Source of the DNA: Sclerodactyla briareus
Lineage: Eukaryota > Echinodermata > Holothuroidea > Dendrochirotida > Sclerodactylidae
Assembly (NCBI GenBank): GCA_026419785.1
Contig: JAODTK010001599.1
Coordinates: 1 to 64,000 of the forward strand
Length of the DNA stretch: 64,000 nt
Reading direction: 5' to 3'
Shown: positions 1-13,206 of the stretch, in pieces
Layout of the letters: the number at the start of each line of letters is the position of its first letter
How positions within the stretch are numbered: the first letter of the stretch is position 1
Notes under the pieces: generated by a model
Told to the model about the DNA's origin: nothing
What the model saw: the letters and a program-made list of their open reading frames with translations, nothing else
Databases searched by the model: none
Position numbers and translations under genes: made by a program

Positions 1-1874
1 TCACGTTTGTTTCTGCAGTTTGGATGAGCAGCTATAGGCATCGTACGGGTTTTCGAATAATGCAAAGTTTTCCCAGTTACCGTGCCGATTATCTTGTTTT
101 CCCCAACCGAGTTCGTCGTAACGCGTATGCCACAGTCCGCGCAGTTGCACATACGCCTAGGGCTAGTGAGGCCTACTTACCGACTCATTGCCCGTATAGG
201 TATGTAGTGCCCTCATCTCGCGCAACTGGTTTTTTTGTCATTTTAAATAATGTTCAATCCGAATTTTTGCCGTCCAAAAGCTTACTAATGTATTCTTCGG
301 GTATTTTTCAATTTTTTTCCAAGTCAGAATGATTTTCTTTTTACTACATGCCCGAATAACGTGATAAAATTGAACCGCGTCGTTGCCTAACGTACAATAG
401 TCATTGCAAGTGCTGCCTAGGCTGTAGATCTTTGGGTGCATTACCCACCATGCACCGCGCGTTCAATTGCCTGCAAATACCGAGCCGACCCTCTCTCTAT
501 CTATCTCTGTGAGCTAAACCCCACCCCCCCCTAACAAACTCCAGCAGGCACTGGAACCCTGATACTGTGACAGAAGAGAAGGGAGAGTTGAATATTTAGG
601 TGATTTCAGTTACTAATTTAATGGGAGCGGGGCATAATTGTTAATACATTAATGCTAGTAACGTGCCGTATCCTAATTAACTATCATTATCACCTGTTGA
701 ACGTGAACATGATTTGTTTTGATTTTCCAGATGGTAGACCTTTATTCCAGCCATTTGGTAACCAGTTTCGCGAAAGTTGATCTGACCTTCGCTGCACAGT
801 CCCGAATTAGAATTGTTCTCAGAACACTTATTTACATGTACCTTAGAATGCTCATTGCTACTTTTCCATGAAGTAGTCCATTCCCCTGTCAATCAATGGA
901 GTATTTTCAAGAGTCTTATAGCAATCAGGCCTACAAAGTCTATATACAGGCCTAGCCCCAGTCCAGTGGTGCTTCTTTGTCCAGGGCTTTTGCCTCGCTG
1001 TTGATTAGTTGCAGAATGACCACCTAAACTGTACTGGTAGTTGTGAAAAGGTCCACAGTAGAGATACCTGGCATAAACACCTGAATTTCATTTTGACATA
1101 TGGTGAGGCCTAACGTTACCAGGTTACAGTGGTATATTGAATTGGTATCCAATCATAGCACAAAAGCTAATGGTAATTAATTTGAAGGGGTCAAGTTAAT
1201 GGTTTGATTTTGGAATCTGGGAATGGTGGGGCTAAGATTGAGACACAATAGCGCCCCCACCGTCCTGGGGTGGGAGGGGGGGAGACAGAAGAACTAATTT
1301 GGCAATACAGTAATTTCCTGGTTTAGGGAAGCTTAGTATTCTGAATGCTTGCATGAAGGATGCGGGAAAGATGCTCCCCGGCCAAGGGAAGAGGCAGACC
1401 AAGTGAAGATGTGGTAGGGGGAGGGTCTCATCCGGGGAGTCCGCAGTGCATTGTGACGTGTATGTTTCCATATTCAGTAAGTGTTGAGTGACATGCAGGT
1501 AAGTCTGCATCCTGGCGGGGTTTTAACAAATCGATTTTTACATTTTATTTTAAATGTGATGAGGGGTGAGGGGGGGGTGTATTTTGGTCATGGCTTTAAA
1601 CCGATAAAAAATTTGCAAAATAGAGAGGGGGGGCTGACCTGAATGGGGGGGGGGGGCAGGCTCACATGGCACCACCCTTGATTTATGCTCTGTGGTTACA
1701 CCTAATTCCTCGTTCGATGGGAAATGTCGGGAAATTTTGGCTTGTTTGCAGATCGCTAGGAAAACAATGTATCAATGAGCAGAGAGGTGGATCATGTCAA
1801 AAATAGAGCATGTGGAGTGTTAAATGGGCTACAATACAGTTCGGACTCGAATGTTGCCCTATACACTATATACA
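1..1874. other. Non-coding stretch, nothing assignable
   Basis: No recognisable gene. A perfect donor-like CAG|GTAAGT lies at 1,496-1,504, but all three frames before it contain stops within 30 codons. Runs of C (about 525) and of 12 G (1,645-1,656) are present. Confidence 0.5.
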
Positions 1875-2008
1875 TTCGGTCTCGGTCTCGATCTCGGTAT
1901 CGACCTTGCTGGTCTCGGTCTCGGTCTTCTCGAGTTGTGCTATGGTCTTGGTTCTCGGTCTCGACACCCTCTGGTCTCGGTCTCGGATTTGCCGGTACTC
2001 GACTACAC
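1875..2008. repeat. Degenerate GGTCTC hexamer minisatellite
   Basis: The hexamer GGTCTC and variants recur over about 130 bases, ending in GGTACTCGACTACACCACCA. The three forward frames stay open only because the 6-bp period repeats, so these frames are not genes. Confidence 0.85.
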
Positions 2009-2383
2009 CACCACTGATTAATTGGTTTCTTTTATCACGTGAAATTAAAAAGTAGTGCTCCCAACATAAATGCGGGTATTCTTCATTCCCTGCTAGAATT
2101 CCCCAGTGTTCAGTCCGGTTTGTTTTAAGTACTAAAATCTTAAGTACTAAAAAACAGACTTCATCTGATAGGCCTAATATATTTCATTCGAAATATGACC
2201 GACTGGGGTTATTATCCACTGTGTATCATAAAAGAAAATCAAACATTTCTTCCTAGAAATCTGTTTGAGTGGAAGCAAACATACTTTTTGTAAGGCTATT
2301 TTGACCACACCAGCCCCTGCACATCGATAAGCAGTTTGTCAGATGTACTGATTCTATTGGGCGAACAAGAATCACATTTTAGG

Positions 2384-2540
2384 ATAGGATCCATAGATGC
2401 GTATGCGGTCCGGGCTGGATTTGAAAATCACATATTACAGAAAACTAACGTTGTTAAGAAGAGAAAAAAACACTGCAAGTATTCGAAAAAAAGACCATGA
2501 AAATGCAGTCGCCCTAATATTGTCGTTGCTTGGCTTTTAA
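2384..2540 (+). repeat. Dispersed repeat pair, copy 1
   Basis: About 155 bases match 28,803-28,960 in the same orientation. Shared landmarks are TCCGGGCTGGATKTGAAAATC, ACATATT, a GAGAAAAAAACACTG-like stretch, AAGACCAT and TCGTTGCTTG-CTTTTA. It has no recognised coding content. Confidence 0.75.
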
Positions 2541-2768
2541 TGGAGATTAAATTAACCACAAAATATATTCCTCTCAGTATTTCTATCAAATTTCTTACAG
2601 AATGCATGAACGAGGTACGAGCTAGATGAATAATATTAATTGAATCACCAATAGACATATGAGCTTCGCCGCAATGGCGAATGACATGAATGGAGTCACC
2701 GAGATTATTGCTTTCAATTACTTGAGTTTCAGTGGCTGGCAGGTTTTTGGCTTGCATAACCGTGACGA

Positions 2769-2870
2769 ACATGGGCGTCGATCTGGGAGACAGGGGACAC
2801 GTCCCCCACTTTTGGAAGTGAGGCGGACATGAATAAAAGTGCCCCCCCCCCCCCCTTTCTGAAGTGTAGG
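2769..2870. repeat. G/C-tract inverted repeat element
   Basis: GGGAGACAGGGGACACGTCCCC is followed by CACTTTTGGAAGTG and a run of 14 C. The same layout (CCCCCACTTTTGAAAGTGGGG plus long C runs) recurs at 5,076-5,185, so it is a dispersed family able to form G/C hairpins. Confidence 0.55.
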
Positions 2871-3913
2871 GAATGATCGCATGCTTCCAGTTTTGTGATG
2901 AACATTTGGGTGCGGACATTAAAGCAATAAAGCAACATCAAAATGATCGGGCCAGGATCTTGAGTGCCCCATTTTCATCGAATGCCCGGATGAGTGTGAA
3001 ACTTTTCGCGGCCTAGCGTGCCCTTCATGGGTGGGCAATCAGTTCCGACTTCCATAATTTTGAGCGAAAAAGTTTTTCTTCTGCCCCGGCCATGGCTCAG
3101 ACCTATATGTGTTTACTCTGCGTTTTCAAACTTCTGGAATTGATCCTTCACTATTCGTTGAATCCGAATAGCAGTGTCCTTCGCAATATTCACAGGCCCT
3201 GAATCAAACGTTCGCGGCACTCTAGCTGGAATTGTATTTGAACCCCTCCCCCCCCCCCCCCTCCCGTTCGCCCGGCCATTCGACTTATACGTGACTAATT
3301 GACCTCCTCCGATGACCTTGCTTTGTCACGATGGAGCATGTTTTTTTTTTCCCCCCACCCGTTTCCCGTATAGAACTATCCCGTATACTTTCAAAAAACG
3401 TTTAAAGCAATCATTTATCTCTGACTGACTCTATCAAAACACATATTATTCAATTGATGAATTATCTAAAAACGATTTACATTTAGTAATAGCCGACTCT
3501 ATCTGAACAACATTTTACGTACGTTTTTAAATTTGCTAAATTATTTCATGGACTATTTATTTACCATTTACCTTTACCGCCATCTCCAAAATAACAATTT
3601 GAAATGCGCCGAATCGATTGAGTTGAGATAAGTTTGTCTACGTACCACCGTGACCAACGCAAACGGCTTAAAAGTTTCGCTACTCAAATTTCAAAGAATA
3701 TCGGGTCCTTAATTCAAACACCACTAAATTATGTAGCAACTATGGCCTTTGCCCGGACCAATTCATATGCCATCCGTTCACAAATAACTAAACTCGCCCA
3801 TCAAACAAAAATCCTTCATACGCATCCTCATGAGCCGATGCTGACGCTCCTCTCAGACGGCCCGGTCAATTGTACCCCACCCCCCCCAGGGGGGTCGATC
3901 AGTGTTTGAAAAG

Positions 3914-4060
3914 TGTGAGCACATCGAATGCAAATGACCATCTAAGCGAAGCGCCACCATCTTTTACGCGAACAAGAAAATTCAGATTTTCATCCCCTCG
4001 AGATCGACGGAAAACTGCACTTGCCATGCTCGATAGCAACCATTTACATGTGTGATTAGA
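3914..4060. repeat. Direct repeat copy 1 flanking LINE fragment
   Basis: About 145 bases match 4,659-4,796 in direct orientation, beginning with ACATCGAATGCAAATGACC and ending near TTACATGTGTGATT. It includes a minus-strand copy of the recurrent hairpin core (3,938-3,960). The two copies bracket the minus-strand LINE fragment. Confidence 0.8.
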
Positions 4061-4189
4061 GAGAGATAGATGATACTGATACTTTATTCAATCAATAGGC
4101 ATTAAATTACACATCGAAAATCAAAACGTTCCTCAAGCTCCGTAGAATAGCATAGTAAAATATGATACTATGTACAAATAATGATGAAA

Positions 4190-4655
4190 ATTATAAGATA
4201 TCAATATCAGTGGTAAGAAAAGATAGAACTAGAAAACAGGGCAAGTTGGAAAAAATACAGGTTATTTTAAAACTTGACAGACAGATGGAAAGAAACTGGG
4301 GTAACCGCCTGTTTCCTCTGATGTACGGATCCTGCGTGGGACGGCAAGAAATGAAATATGAATGGGCAGGATGATCAGGATCGCTCAAAAAGCTGGCTTC
4401 TACGGAGAAGACCTGTTTATGTAAAGCACTCCAGGAAGGGAGAATCAGCACCAACTTAATATTTTTCAGCTGACCTGACACTGCAGATAATCTGGCGATA
4501 TCAGCTTGCGTGGTCCCCTGTCAAACCAGACAGTGATCGAAGACGTCAGGATGCTCTCGAATATTGCACGATAGAAATTAATAAGTATCCATTGATTGAA
4601 TCCGCACGATCTCAACTTCCGCAAAAAAATAGAGACGTTGCTAGCTTTCTTCAAA
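4190..4655 (-). pseudogene. LINE reverse-transcriptase C-terminal fragment
   Basis: The minus strand encodes FLRKLRSCGFNQWILINFYRA and then a VWF motif (4,466-4,654), typical of the region after the thumb of jockey/CR1-like LINE polymerases. After a frameshift near 4,475 it continues with SDPDHPAHSYF (frame 4,191-4,481), matching the usual C-terminal 'DPSHPLHSxF' block. The fragment is broken and lacks the catalytic part. Its 5' end (about 4,655) coincides with the start of a direct repeat also found at 3,914-4,060, so insertion or rearrangement of that repeat probably truncated it. It is of another lineage than the L2-type copy at 34-36 kb. Confidence 0.7.
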
Positions 4656-4658
4656 TGT

Positions 4659-4800
4659 ACATCGAATGCAAATGACCATCTAAGCGAGCGCCACCATCAG
4701 TTAACGCGAACAAAAAAATTCAGATTTTTAATAACCCTCCGGAATGACGAACGGCACTTGCCCCAGGCTCATAGCACCCATTTACAGGTGTGATTTGGAC
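4659..4800. repeat. Direct repeat copy 2 flanking LINE fragment
   Basis: Second copy of the 145-bp unit at 3,914-4,060, with the same order of motifs (ACATCGAATGCAAATGACC, then GCGCCACCAT, then AAATTCAGATTTT, then CATTTACAGGTGTGATT). It carries the hairpin core at 4,676-4,697. Confidence 0.8.
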
Positions 4801-5075
4801 CAAAGACAGACAAAAAAGTGTCATTGGGCATACTAAGATGATCTACCGAATATCACACGTGTTATTTTTACCTTTCTACCTCTGGCTTTGTTTGCGTGGG
4901 TCCAGGGCTCTACAACCGGTCCCTGGTGGGATTCAAAGGGAAAGCCATAGGCCTTAGGGCCTAAGGAACATTCCAATTTGGGGCGAAAATTTGTACCGAA
5001 TTCAGGTCATCGGAAACCACCGTGTGATACAAAATCGGGCATGAGCCCTATCATTTCTTATTACGGTCCGAAAAT

Positions 5076-5185
5076 GGGGGGGGGGAAGGCAACGATATGA
5101 ATACCCCCCACTTTTGAAAGTGGGGGGAGGGGGGCGGTCCCCCCGTCCCCCACCCTGTTGAAGCTCATGTCCCCCCCCCCCTCCA
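5076..5185. repeat. G/C-tract inverted repeat element
   Basis: Runs of G and C of 6-12 bases alternate around CCCCCACTTTTGAAAGTGGGG, which is an inverted repeat. Related to the block at 2,769-2,870. Confidence 0.55.
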
Positions 5186-6180
5186 AGAAAAACAAATCCG
5201 CCTGCCACGCATATAGGCGGAAAGCGTCTATATAGTCGGAGGTAAAAGTACCACGCTCATTTGCTCTATTTGAATTTAATTTTCTGTTGACGGCGCGGAC
5301 GCCCCATGCTTGTCTGGAGGACTTACAGATCGTGTGTCGTTGTGCTTTCACGTCTCAACGAGTTCCTTGTCTGGTTGTGGCATTACATGCAGACTTTACA
5401 TTTCAGCCTTAGCGGTACACACCGCAACTCGCTATTCTGTAAAACTTTTAACACAACCTTAATTGGAGTTTCTTATTAAAAAATATAAATATCTTTCCCC
5501 TGGGATTGGGGTGGGTCGACGTTCCTTCCAATATAGTCCAGAGAGTACAGTCAGGTGTCTGCATCAAAAAAAGTTAGGGCAACCCCCATGCATCTTCAAG
5601 TTGTGACCATAATTCGGGCGAAGAATGGAAAATCCGAGCAGGGTGAAGCAAACTGAAATGTTGCCCAAAATATTTATAATGTGCCCACATTTTCATTGAA
5701 TGCCCCTAGCCCTAAATTTGCAAAATTGTGGTTCTTCATAGGACCGTACATGAACTTTCAATGAAATTTGGCAACTTTTTAAGATTTGGGTAATTTCAGG
5801 GGATAATATCCAAGCCCTCCACTTCATGTTCAAGCGCCCCTACAACAACCATGACTCCGGCCCCTGCATCAGCTCCGTAAAAATGGTCAGAGAAGAGTGG
5901 GAAGTGCCATTTCCTGGCATCTATATAGGAGGCCCTATTTCTCACAATTTCGGTGCACGCTACACGTCACTCGATGCTGGTTCTTCTCCACTTGAGACAA
6001 CCCTATGAACTACCCCCCCCCCCTCTCCTCACGCCCACTGGCGCCGCCCACTGAAAAAATCTGGCTACGCCACTGGGTTCAACTTCAGTAACGAAAGCAC
6101 CGTTTCCTTCCTGGCAATCTGAGTGACCCATCATTTCCTCTCAAAATCCCGCACTGATCTGTTCCAAGTTATGGCTGTTT

Positions 6181-6680
6181 ATGGTGGCGCTCCGTTTCGA
6201 TAACCGGCAAAGCCATCTCCCACATTTCATATCGGGTTGGTACCATTAACACACATATTAAATCACTATTGCCGGTCAATGTTTATGGCTCAAAAAAAAC
6301 GAATGGGGTTGGGTTGTCTATCTCCCACCTGTACACCTAAAAATTTACTTGCATGTGGGGTCTGGTATTATTTGGTTTTGAGATCACTTGCTGATATATT
6401 CTTACACAAGAAGCTAAAGAGCCGTGTATGCGTGACAACTTTTCAACATTTTCTATCACTAACATAAATTGCGCCCATACAACCAAACGTTGCATGCAAC
6501 TAAGCCGCTAAGTGCTATTTCCAGCGATCTAGGAGGTATAACAGCAACAATTCCTCGATACCCTACTCGCCAACCAATGCTGGTGCTCCGCTTGGATAGT
6601 AAATCGCCATTTCACCTCGTTCCCCCCCCCATTTTTCCAAATGGATCGGCCACCGCCCTCCCCGCCCGCCCCCTGTGACG
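6181..6680 (+). repeat. Dispersed repeat, copy A, with hairpin cores at both ends
   Basis: This block is similar to 16,781-17,400 over most of its length. Shared landmarks are CATCTCCCAC, GCCGGTCA, GGTTGGGTT, a TTTACTT / ACTTGCA stretch, GATCACTTG and a following ACAAGAA. It begins and ends with the same hairpin core in the same orientation (6,181-6,202 and 6,569-6,600), then a poly-C run and an ATTTTT stretch. The end cores in direct orientation suggest a tandem or composite element rather than a classic inverted-repeat transposon. No coding frame within it is recognisable. Confidence 0.65.
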
Positions 6681-8416
6681 AGTGTAATTTAACTCACTTA
6701 TAGTCCTGGTTGGCAAATTACTGGCATACGTCTATGTCAATCTCACATCTGCATCCAACCTTTACGACTGCATCATATATAACAGCTATCTGACGTTCTG
6801 TTCCAGTATCCTCCAGACGAAAATCGCGTCAGATAAGCTATCTTTCGATACAGCCACACGCTAGCATATGGTGGTGTGGATTGTGAGGGAGGGGGGGGGG
6901 GACGCCTCAGGGACGTTAATGTCACTCATTCCGCGGTAATTCCCATGGAGGATGCATGTAAATGGAGATGAAGGTCCTCAGATGGAAGGTATGGAAAGAT
7001 GAAAAGGGGGAGATGAGTTGTGAGCACGATAATCACAGGGGGGGGGCCCCCAGGAGGGAAATTGCAAGCATCGCTCAACCCAGAACTACTCACGTGGGTT
7101 AACAAATAAAACAAATTACGAAAAGCTCCGCTGGAACAATATTTGGGCAATGTACAAACATTACCAAATTTGAATTAACTGAGGCTGTTGCGGAAAAACT
7201 GTCTCTGAGGCTAGTCAAAGGCTGTCGAGAGGAAGTTTGGTTTGTTACGATCATCATTGAGAATAAACAACAATCAAACTCACTAATGATAATTGTAATA
7301 AAAATTGCAAATTGAAAAGGTAGAGCCCGCCATTGTTTTCCAGCCAGTTCAATTAGGTCATTCACGCTTACCTGGATTACATTCTAAAATCTCCCGACCC
7401 TCTGGTGGACTACAAACCGAGGACGCAAAGGACAATTAATGACCTACAATTTGGCCACTCGAATTATAATACTTCGTGAGGGTATATGTGTCCTGTAATA
7501 ATAAAATTCAGTGTGTGGCGAAATCATATCTTTTTTTTAAGATTGAGACCCGCAATCGCAACCAACTGACGAGAGTATCAAGTAGCGGTTTCAGCGTTCA
7601 GGTCATCGATTCTCTTATAGCAGTCCTTTTAGCTCTATAGCTGGGTATACTGCATTTATCATCCAGTGATATTTACACATCACCTGTTTGGGCCTCTTCT
7701 ACCTATAAAGGAGAATAGGAAAACGGCATTACCTTCAATAGCAAGAACACCAGTGACCAGTAGCCTACGAATAGTAGGGTCGCTCCACGCGTTGTACACT
7801 TTATCTATGGGGATGACAATCAATGGATAAATGATTGAAATTGAAGAGCCATGCAGTCACGCACATTCTGGAAGTAACTTATCACAGGCATGTCAGGTGA
7901 TTATAATGTAGGGCAGGTATCCGTAAATCATCACAAATGTAGATACAATTCAATTCCAGGAAAACAGATCGCGAATCGGCGGCCAAATTGTTGACGAAAA
8001 ATGAAGAATTCCCTCAAAACGCGGATATCATTTGAAAAAGTAATCGAAGTATTCAAAACTGATTGCATATACGGTACGGCACACGTTTTAATAGTTGTCC
8101 AGTATATCACACGCAATTAGGGATTGAAGAGTAGAAATGACGAGTTATACTTGCTTTTAAGTTTCGAGTTTCGGCAATTTAGTTGGAATTTCTCTCGGGA
8201 ACTTGCTTTTCCGACTATATATTCAATATTTAGGACTATAATTTAGGACTATATATCTATTATATTTAGGCCTATATAAACCTTGAGTTCTAAATAGGGA
8301 AAATTGTCCTAGGTAAATTAGCTTCCCAATCGCCCGTGTGCTTTCATAAGCATTTAACTTGTTAACTGCATTTTTTTTCACCAGAGGCAACTAGTCTAAA
8401 ATTTAAAGTGGCCTAC

Positions 8417-8457
8417 CAACAGCGCCGTCGCCGAGCGCATGCAAATCTTGCCAATGA

Positions 8458-8491
<34 letters not shown>

Positions 8492-8720
8492 AAAACCCCA
8501 CCAAAACTAACGAATATTTTGTTATCCTATGGATTTGGCTATTCTTTGGATTCTGCGGGAAAGGAACATTGTTTGAAGAGTATGACTTTTTCTAGGTTTA
8601 GGTTTTATCCCGAATTGCCTTCCAGAAAGTTCCAATTTGAACTGTTTTACAATTCCAAAACAAGTTGAACTGCAATTGCCAACAGCGCCGGCGCGAGCGC
8701 AATTTTTTTTCCGTATATTT
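8417..8720 (+). repeat. Two-unit tandem repeat with poly-A tract
   Basis: CCAACAGCGCCG followed by a CGAGCGCA motif occurs near 8,417 and again near 8,679, about 262 bases apart; both copies are followed by similar CCAAAAC-rich sequence. The first unit contains a poly-A run of nearly 30 bases (about 8,461-8,489). Confidence 0.5.
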
Positions 8721-9949
8721 TAGATGCCAAAACGACCCCAAACTATTCTTGTCCATCATGTTTCGCATTGGCAAACTTAACTAGAATTCTGAAAAAAAAA
8801 ACTTTTTTATTCTAGTTGATACTTTTAAATATGTGGAAACATGTCAGGAAAGTAATTAGCCGGAGCTATACCTTCAAACAAATTTCGACTGGTCGCTCAA
8901 GTCCAACTATGCATATTTTACAAATAATAGTGGGTAGACACAACCACACCCCCGTTGCGACGTCCCTGATTTTTGCAACCGGTTGTGATTCTTTGCGTTA
9001 CAAATGAACGGCCGTGATAATTATACGTTTTCAACACCATAACAAATTTGACCCATTGTTTTCAGTAAAAGATTTGAAGACTTTATGAGGACTTCAATCT
9101 CACTAGCCAACCTGATTTCAAAGATCGCCAATGTTAATATACACTATGGGAGTTTCAATATGTGACCTACAACAGGTCAATCTCAAAGGGTAAACATGAG
9201 GCGACAGTTCTCTGAAGTACAGCCCCACATGTAACAAATAGCTTAATCGAGCAATGTTTTACAGCCCACTCCATTGACCACGTCAGAGCGCAATCATTGA
9301 TCCGGCCTAACACAAACCACTGTTGTCAATTATTGCATAACCAGTTCTGCTCCGGAAATGGACATTGAGAACAAAGACTCGACACGAACCACTACACTAT
9401 TGTTGTTCATTCATTATTATTATTATAGATTTTATTATTATTCTACAATACGAATAATCTTATTAAAAAAAACTCATTGGTACACAGAAAATGCTCTAAT
9501 GCTTCGATATTCGTTGTATCGGATTTTTTAGGAAATAGAAAAGACAGTAGAGGCCTACCTGATAAGCGAGCACTCTCCTGATTTTGCCTTATTTTCTCTC
9601 GTGATGCTCCAAATTTCTCCTGGTGGGTGTGTCAGATATTTCATGGGAATCATTGTTTTATCAGTATCCATCTGTGGGCCTATTTCAGAAGCCCCGTTCC
9701 GTGCGCCATGTCACGATACCAGCGCTGGGCGGGGATTGGCTGCATTCGGTTGCTATACTGTTGCCGTGTTTCTTGACAACTGCAGATCGAAAGTCACGTA
9801 GGTTACCGACGCATAGAAAGGAAGTGCACTATGACGTCATTCTCATTCGATAACATAACCCAAGGTGACAAAAGTTTAGGCCTACCTCATATTGGATTAC
9901 GCTAGCTAAACAAGAGAGGTCCAGCAACGAGGCGCACTCGAGGGTGCCC

Positions 9950-10040
9950 TTTGTGTGTGTGTGTGTGTGTGCGGTGTGTGTTTGTGTGTGCGTGTGTCGA
10001 TGTGTGCTGTGATGTGTGTTTGTGCCGTGTGTTTGTTTTT
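9950..10040. repeat. TG-rich microsatellite
   Basis: Imperfect (TG)n over about 90 bases, preceded by GAGGGTGCCCTTTG. A similar TG block with a related lead-in lies at 17,955-18,006, so both may belong to one TG-anchored repeat family. Confidence 0.8.
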
Positions 10041-10249
10041 GTTGGGGGCCCGTGCGTGTTGTGTCTCTGCACGATGTTCTTTTCGATAGTCGATTCACAT
10101 CATATGAATTTCCGTTTGAAATGTCTGAACTGGTTGGAATTCCACATTTCACAAGTTATATCCCAACAGTTGAAGGACTTCAATTTTTATTTACTTAGCA
10201 CACAATTTTAGGCACCAATTACAACTTCTCCCATGAAATGAAACAAAAT

Positions 10250-13000
10250 ATCCAAATGAGAGATGTCGGGACGAGTTTTTCGTCATATTATTGGGTGTTT
10301 GACAAATGTCTTTTTTCAATGAAATTAAGAGATTGGAAGGACTGAAAGCTTGCATTTTTTGAACAAGGTGAAAAGTATCAATATAGGGTGTCCCACCAAT
10401 TAATGCTGAAATTACTGGGAAATGGCTTTAATATTCCCGGATTCCCGTTTATTATTTTTCAGCCTCATTTTTTTAATATCTTATAATTTCATATTTGCAG
10501 CTTGCAAGATGTATGAGTTCGGAATGACTGAATATTTCCCAATTTTCATGGGATTGCCCATCGGCCTATGTCCGATATGACTGTACAGTACAAAAAGAGG
10601 CGAGGTTATCCAGCTACAGTGCGCATATTTCACAACGAATTACGTGATTGACTTTTTGGGAAGTCATGTACTAATTTCCATGAATATAGGTTATCATATC
10701 CACGTTCACCAATACGGAATTACCCTGTGCAAAATAATGTGCGCATTGACCATATTTTAGTTTGAATGCATCACTCCGCCTCGTTTAATGTCTCAGTAGA
10801 ATCTTGAACTTCGTTCAGAGAATCTGGAATCGGACTAGTTCAATTTGACGACGCTAAAGCACCTACGTACAAAGAGTTGATCGATCCATGGTTACTGTTT
10901 GTGGAATGTTCTTTCAGCGTCAGGTCCGGTTAGGGTCAGAGGGACTATAAAAGTAGGTGTTTTGGGGTTTTAGTGTGATCCACTGGGGGGGGGGGCTTGT
11001 TCAGAGTGACCATCAGTTCCACCCCGGAGTGTACGGTTATTAGGCCCGAACATCAACTCCCCCCCCCCCACACCCCCACCCCCCCACCCTCTCCGGTACG
11101 CCTCCACATTCACACGGCAATATTACGCAGTATTGAACTGACGCGATGCACAGAGTCACCAAGGCAACAAGAAAAATCGTTCCACAACAACTTTATCATA
11201 ATTTTTTTATGCCCGTTTCAACGCATTTACATTTTGATAATTCCGTACTTATTTAGGAGTATTTCCAATCATTCAGCTTCCTGTTTTTATTACGAGAGAG
11301 TTGCTGGTTGCTTCTAGGGTATAGTACAACTAATAATTATACATACCGTAACGGGCCAGAAACAGCTTGATTGTATGTGTTATTCTTAGGCAGTATATGC
11401 CTCATAGGTGACCAAATCGTATAGGCCTACAACAATATTGTAGTATAGCGTATAGATCTACGGAAAACTTTTTTTAAATTTTCGTTAACTTGATAGCTAA
11501 TTCCACCTTCGTAAGAAATAATAATATTGTTAATTGGAATTTGCATGAAAGTTTTTGCATTTATTGTACATTATTATACACAGGGCAATTTAGAGACGAA
11601 CAAAAACCAGAAAATTTACAGGCCACTTCGTTCGCAATGCCGCCTTTTCACTGATATCTATATCATGATAGACTAGGGGGGAATATTGATGAACTGCTAG
11701 TGCAGAATATTTTTGTCAGTCCGTATTGAATACAACGTTCAGGTTTCCTCTCGAATATAATAATTGTTGGAGCCTCTTTCATATATTTTTTTACGTATTT
11801 TACGTAGTACGAATGTGGGATTGCACGGGTCGGTATGGAACGAGGGCCCATGTGTAACTTAGAGCATGTACGAGTATATCATAATCATGAGTGGGCCTAC
11901 TAAAGTTTTTAGGATTGGCAGTTCACCAGTATCGAATTCGAGTTTTTGAATTGAATTGAATTCTCACCAGTCGATCGACTCAGCTGCAGGTTATCATGGT
12001 TAATTGCGCGCAAATTGCGCGAAGTCACGTGTCGTTCCTCAGGTATCGGTTTGAAATATACTGGAGCGGCAATGGCGATAGAGCAAAGACATAACTATTG
12101 AAGAGAAGAAAACCCCATTCAGCAGTTCAGTAAGAGCAACACCTTACGACGGACAATCGCGTGTAACATCAACTTACAGTTTGTGTAACTCGAACTTGAA
12201 ATTGTCCCCGGTCGTAGGTAGAATGGCTAAGCAAAAAGTAGTTGTTACCAAAATGCCTCGTCCGTATGACCTATAGGCAGTGAGCCGAAGGTCTGAATTC
12301 GCTTGTTTGTATGAACCCCCCCCCCCGGAAAGGGGCTCGATAATTTGGGGCATATGTGAATGTATCTGTGTAGTTTCAGGAATGTCAGCAAAGTTCACAA
12401 GCCCAACTCTGGTACAGGAATGAGTTTTTTTCAGGTTTTAACTTTCGTCAATTCCGAAAATTTCCTGATATTTCCTCCGAAACATGCCTCAAAATTGTTC
12501 AATCTCTAGTTCTTTACGAGGCAACGTCAATTCAGCATGGGCCTAGAAATTATATCGTTGGATTCATGGATTCGCTGGTACGTCAGTGCGTGTACGCACA
12601 GCGGCCTAATCTTCGTTACACAATGTGGGGTTATTCTCAAGCTTTTGCAGTCGAATCAGGCCTACTCCCGTATTTTAGCGGTGCTTTGTGGCTTTTTTTT
12701 GCACAGGTCCACCATGATTATCGAATTATTTCACCTATACTGTGCCGAGTAGAAAGAAATTGTACATGAAAAGTTTGATATGCGATGTTCAAGAGAAGAC
12801 TGTCTCATTGACGCTGTACGTGGGGTCAGCACTTGTTTAAATCTAGTGACGTCAATATGTGATAGTTTGCTATCGTGACGTGCCCGTATCTCGGATCTGT
12901 GAATTGCCGAGGCTAGGCTCGGAGAAGACTTCACTGCATGTCCACGAGTGTATACGTTCACCTCCTCTCAACATAGCCAATATTTGCAATAGTGTTAGGC
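10250..13000. other. Non-coding stretch
   Basis: AT-rich sequence without recognisable coding content. It holds C-rich runs near 11,060 and 12,315 and a full CRE (TGACGTCA) at 12,847-12,854; another CRE lies outside it at 9,832-9,839. Confidence 0.4.
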
Positions 13001-13103
13001 TACAATGACCGCATCAATCATGGAATTCCAGATTGTTTATAGAAAAAAAATAAGAAGAGTGGAGAACAACAACGCCCAAAGAGGTGAGCTGGAAATGATA
13101 AAA

Positions 13104-13146
13104 TATTAGTATTATTATTGTTGTTATTATTATTATTATATTATTA

Positions 13147-13178
<32 letters not shown>

Positions 13179-13206
13179 TAGTAGTAGTAGTAGTAGTAGT
13201 AGTAGT
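13104..13206. repeat. ATT then GTA trinucleotide microsatellite
   Basis: (ATT)n with interruptions runs to about 13,180 and then changes to (GTA)n of about nine units. Confidence 0.9.

Noticed and set aside
2428-2919. 163-codon minus frame
   Set aside because: Spans the G/C-tract element and a dispersed repeat copy, so it is not a host gene.
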